Source: Nemertoderma westbladi (taxonomy: Eukaryota; Xenacoelomorpha; Nemertodermatida; Nemertodermatidae). From it: a stretch of 64,000 nucleotides of DNA. The translations under genes and the position numbers were made by a program. Below are positions 60,722 through 64,000 of this stretch, one piece after another (the stretch's first letter is position 1; each line of letters begins with the position of its first letter). A model generated the notes under the pieces. The model saw nothing but the letters and a program-made list of their open reading frames with translations. It had not been told where the DNA came from and made no database searches. The stretch spans positions 120,407 through 184,406 of the forward strand of contig JAUCBJ010008126.1 in the NCBI GenBank assembly GCA_032718475.1. The letters run 5' to 3'.

Positions 60722-63644
60722 TAATATTTGTTTTGTTTTTTTTGAATGCTATAGAATGCTCTTCCATCCATATAAAGTTGTTCTTTGTACTTAATAACTG
60801 GCGTAACGGAGTGGTTGCAGACGAAATTTCTTTGCTGAATGAACCCAATTGGTTTACTAATCCTAAGAAACTACGCAGGTCTGATCTGGTAGTAGGCACT
60901 GGAAAATCTGATATTGCACTGGTTTTCCGTTGATCAATTGAAATTTCACCATAAGAAATATGATATCCTACAAAATTGATCTGTTCTGCGCACATGATTG
61001 ACTTCGATTTGTTTACTGTTAAATTATGGTATGCACACCTCTCAAGTACATTGCAAACAGTTCTGATAAGATCTGGTAGGGTTGATGTACCTATACCAAT
61101 ATCGTCAATGACCTTTTGAACATTTATACCGGCCATAGCATGATCCCCGCGAAATGAATAACTGTCACCTGTAGACACAAATCCCATAGGTGATCTCAAA
61201 TATTTGTATTTCCCAAATGGAGTTATAAAGACAGTGAGATCTTGTGCTGCTGAATCTAATGGCATTTGCCAATAGCCTTTAACTAAGTCAATTTTACTGA
61301 AAAATCTGTCATTAAGTGAAAATCCACTGATTGCCTCGGCTGGGGTTTTGGTATGATATGCGGTTCTCTCTACCTGTGTATTTAATTTGGTTAAATCGGC
61401 ACATATACGAACCTCACCGTTCTGTTTTGGAGTGACCACGATGGGATGGCACCATGATGTAGGTATATCTCCTACAGGTTCTATTATTTCACGTTCTACC
61501 ATGTATTCTAATGCCTTTTTGGCTTTGTCTCGCATTGCATATGGTATTTGACGCGCAGCATGGATTGCAAATGGTTTTACTTCAGATTTCAATGTTATGG
61601 TCATTGGTGAACCAACAATGTTTCCCTTCATTGGACGTAGTTCGGTAGAATCATCGAAAACTTTATGATATACAGTTTGTAATTTTTCTGTTATCATTTT
61701 AATGAGGTCTGGCGTTAGATGGTGAACATTTGGTATAGTTTTAATCCATTCCTCTCGTTTCTGCCATACTGGTTTATGCTTATCATTGGAAGCTATTGTT
61801 TGAGTTGTATCAACTGTGTTGAAATCAGTGGAATCTTTTATACCACTTATGTGATTTGTATATGATGGATTTGGGAATTCAGGTGGTATAATGTGCAGTG
61901 CTTGACATGTCTCAAGTGATAGATAAAATCCAACAACATCGTAACATACCACAACCAAGGTAGTTGTTTGTTTATTACCAGCGGTTATAGAAGCTTTAAA
62001 TGTACCAATTTGTTCTAAGCTTTTTCCAGCGACCGATGATAAATTATGCTTTAGTTTTGGTTCAAGAACCAATTTATTAACGATACCTGTATTGTTGAAT
62101 GTTTCCAAACCCATTACAGTTCTCCCAGCTCCTGTATCAGCCAGTGCGGTAACAGTAATTGGCGATACTAGACCTTCTGGGATTATGTTTACATTTAAAT
62201 ATGCATTATTTCTTTTTACTATTGTGTTAATTCCACTATTAATTATATCTGTATTGTCGTAATTATCGTAATTGTTAAAAATTGTTAATATGTTTAACTC
62301 ACCATCATCGTTGTTAAATGTGGGGGAATCTTCATCCTGTTCATCAGATATGGATGAAACTTCATCGTTTGACTCTGAAATGCAAATTGCCCTTATTGAT
62401 TTCGAAGGACAAACTGGGGTAAAATGTCCAATTCCACCACAACAAATACATTTCGACCGCGATGCTGGACAAGGTTTCGATTTATCCCGATGATTATTTT
62501 GACCACAGTGGAAACAGCGTTGATAAGTATTTTTAGGATTGCTGTTTTTCTCGTGGATTTCCGTCTTCTGTGTGTTAAATAATCTCCCATTTGATTGGTT
62601 CGTTTTCCATTTACGTTTATTGTAATCAGTTTTTGTTGTGTTTACACTATTATCATTTGAATAATATGTGCCTTTGGTCGCCCCGAGAGATAAGGTTGCA
62701 GTTCGAGCGGTTTCTAGTCCTATGATAAATTTCCGTGATTCATTGAAACTCAAAGGAGGGTCCTTGGCAATGAGTTTTTCTTTATCTTCTTCTTCTGACA
62801 TTGCAAGAATTAATAATGCTGTGTGTAAACGGTCCGTTGTAACAGTTTTTGTATTAGCATATTCTCCTAATTCTTCGATTTCATTGCAAAGTGACGTATA
62901 TGTTTGTCTGTCTTTCTGCTTTATGGTTAACAGAGCACGCCAGTCAAGATTGGTATTTCGTAGAGATCGTAAATAATCTTTTATATCGTTTTGAATTTCG
63001 TCTACATTTAGATCTGTGTTTGCTGGAATTCCCAATGTTCTATTAACAATCTTCAGGAAACCTGGGGAACAACAATCCCAGAATGCTGATAACTGAACAT
63101 CGTGTGTGCGTTGACTGAGGGCCATTAGGTTTGAATAATTTATCCATAAAGGTATCCATTCATTAAATTTCCTGAAATCAGTATCTGATTCGAGAATAGG
63201 GGGTCTGCGTGGTGAAAGTTTTGGATGTTCAGAATTATTGCGATTCAGACCTCTATTATCGTCTGCGTATTCTGCAGTTAAACCAATTGTTGCGGTCCTG
63301 GCAGCAATTGCGTTTTCTCGTGCCTGCTTGCATTTTATATGTGCTTCAATATCGGCAAGTTTCTCTTTTGCTTGAAGCAATATTTCTTCCCAATTATCGA
63401 TGTCATTATCGGCATCCGTTTCTGTACTTCCTGTACAGCATGTTACCATTGTATCAGCATCTCGGAATTTTTCGAATTTTTTCTCCCAATCTATGATTCT
63501 AGTAGCAATCGATGTTGGGTATATACCTTCGGTGCTTGTTAATGCTTCATAATGCTGGATTGCATCTAAACCGGCTTTAGATGCTCGCGTCACTGCTGAC
63601 TTATATCCACGACGTGAAGCCTTTAAACTCTTTAACTCCGACAT
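60681..63644 (-). pseudogene. Gag, protease and reverse transcriptase part of the antisense Gypsy element
   Basis: 987 codons from ATG 63644 on the minus strand. Gag; two CCHC-like knuckles (CFHCGQNNH... and CICCGGIGHFTPVC, about residues 376-412); protease (LADTGAGRTVMG, about 500); RT with an intact palm box VIDDIGIG (about 845). At an A8 run (plus-strand T8 at about 60738-60745) the frame leaves the family reading and stops at 60681, while the homologous continuation is in the next frame from 60721. A one-base insertion in the A-run explains it, either a real mutation or an assembly error. The sister element at 49143 has no break here. Confidence 0.9.
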
Positions 63645-63830
63645 AACAGGTATGCTTTACAGCATAAATTACTGTACCGGTATAGAGGATACAAACCCCG
63701 TTATGCCGTTGCCAGCTACTGCTACCGGCAGACCGGTACTATATCTGTCAGTCTGTGTATTATAATGTAAATCAATTACCGGTATTGTTTACTACCGTAA
63801 ATATTTAGTCTTTAATCTATATAGATTCAA

Positions 63831-63848
63831 TAATATCTCGCAGCGCCA
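63831..63848 (-). promoter_or_regulatory. Primer-binding site of the antisense Gypsy element
   Basis: Reading the minus strand inward from the LTR gives TGGCGCTGCGAGATATTA. The TGGCGC start is shared with the primer site of the sense element, in line with the two belonging to the same clade. Confidence 0.7.
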
Positions 63849-64000
63849 TGTAATGTTCGCTATACAGCGAATCATGAAAGGGTAAACTACCCATCCAGAT
63901 GTCTGACTGAAAGAGGGGAATCCGCTATACAGCAGTAACTTCCATGTATATTCAAAACTAAGAATAGCATATATATATTTTGAATCTCCCGCCACCATTG
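63849..64000 (-). repeat. 5' LTR of the antisense Gypsy element (partial)
   Basis: The first 152 bp (plus-strand order) match 58568-58719 base for base on reading; the rest is beyond the window. Confidence 0.9.

Larger units (their letters stand above)
58568..64000 (-). mobile_element. Second young Gypsy LTR retrotransposon, antisense, cut by window end
   Basis: On the minus strand: 5' LTR (63849 to beyond 64000), primer site, Gag-Pol, polypurine tract, 3' LTR (58568-58742). The 152 bp of LTR visible at both ends appear identical, so the insertion is recent. It lies at the right edge of the 59-bp array; the flank left of it is ATAAG from a repeat unit, so its other flank beyond the window should restart with the same bases if the target duplication is 5 bp. 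Confidence 0.92.

Noticed and set aside
60730-60750. Programmed -1 frameshift at the A-run
   Set aside because: The downstream frame is +1, and a -1 slip meets a stop within a few codons.

Overview
The window is a piece of a metazoan nuclear genome. It shows GT-AG introns, a split neuronal receptor gene, and a dense load of animal-type transposable elements: a Penelope-like element, LINEs, a hAT element, a piggyBac-like non-autonomous element, Ty3/Gypsy LTR elements and a tRNA-derived SINE. Frequent TAGGCCTA-type octamers, an AT-rich background and many long poly-G/poly-C tracts fit a marine invertebrate, but the species cannot be fixed from the sequence.

Layout. 1-8.4 kb is repeat territory: a 17-bp minisatellite (1154-1730), a 22-bp satellite of about 160 copies (2289-5849), a foldback element full of TTCTAGAA palindromes (6715-7501) and an A-rich minisatellite (7905-8440). 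8.8-11.3 kb is a broken Penelope-like retroelement with RT and GIY-YIG domains. 12-23 kb holds an unrecognised ORF-bearing stretch, a 297-bp palindromic MITE and remnants of several LINEs, including an apparent LINE-LINE chimera near 18.58 kb. 23.9-30.2 kb is a decayed minus-strand Gypsy element split by a 4.3-kb hAT element with a perfect 8-bp target duplication.

31-46.7 kb is the only host gene I can support: nine phase-compatible coding segments of an NMDA-type ionotropic glutamate receptor, closest in motif content to GluN3. They run from the end of the amino-terminal domain through S1, M1, the pore loop, M3 and most of S2. The start of the gene, M4 and the C-tail lie outside the window. 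The M1/pore exon is present twice in tandem (38862-39038 and 39625-39801). Both copies are 177 bp and phase 0-0. They differ at the residue aligned with the Q/R/N selectivity site (Asn in one, Ser in the other), so they are strong candidates for mutually exclusive exons.

The introns of this gene carry unusual tandem arrays anchored on their own splice junctions. After the next-to-last exon, a 43-bp unit beginning with the exon end and GT donor is repeated about 61 times. After the last exon, a 59-bp unit made of the last 49 bp of the exon plus 10 bp of intron, donor included, is repeated about 114 times. A 42-bp AT-rich repeat runs into the acceptor of the exon at 34018.

Two young LTR retrotransposons of the same clade sit in the 59-bp array. 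One at 48859-54032 (+) has matching 236-bp LTRs, a 5-bp target duplication and one open 1533-codon Gag-Pol, but its RT box reads VDG instead of xDD. The other (58568 to beyond the window end, -) has an intact xDD box but a one-base frame break at an A-run before RNase H. The arrays and insertions together make the intron after the last visible exon longer than 17 kb.
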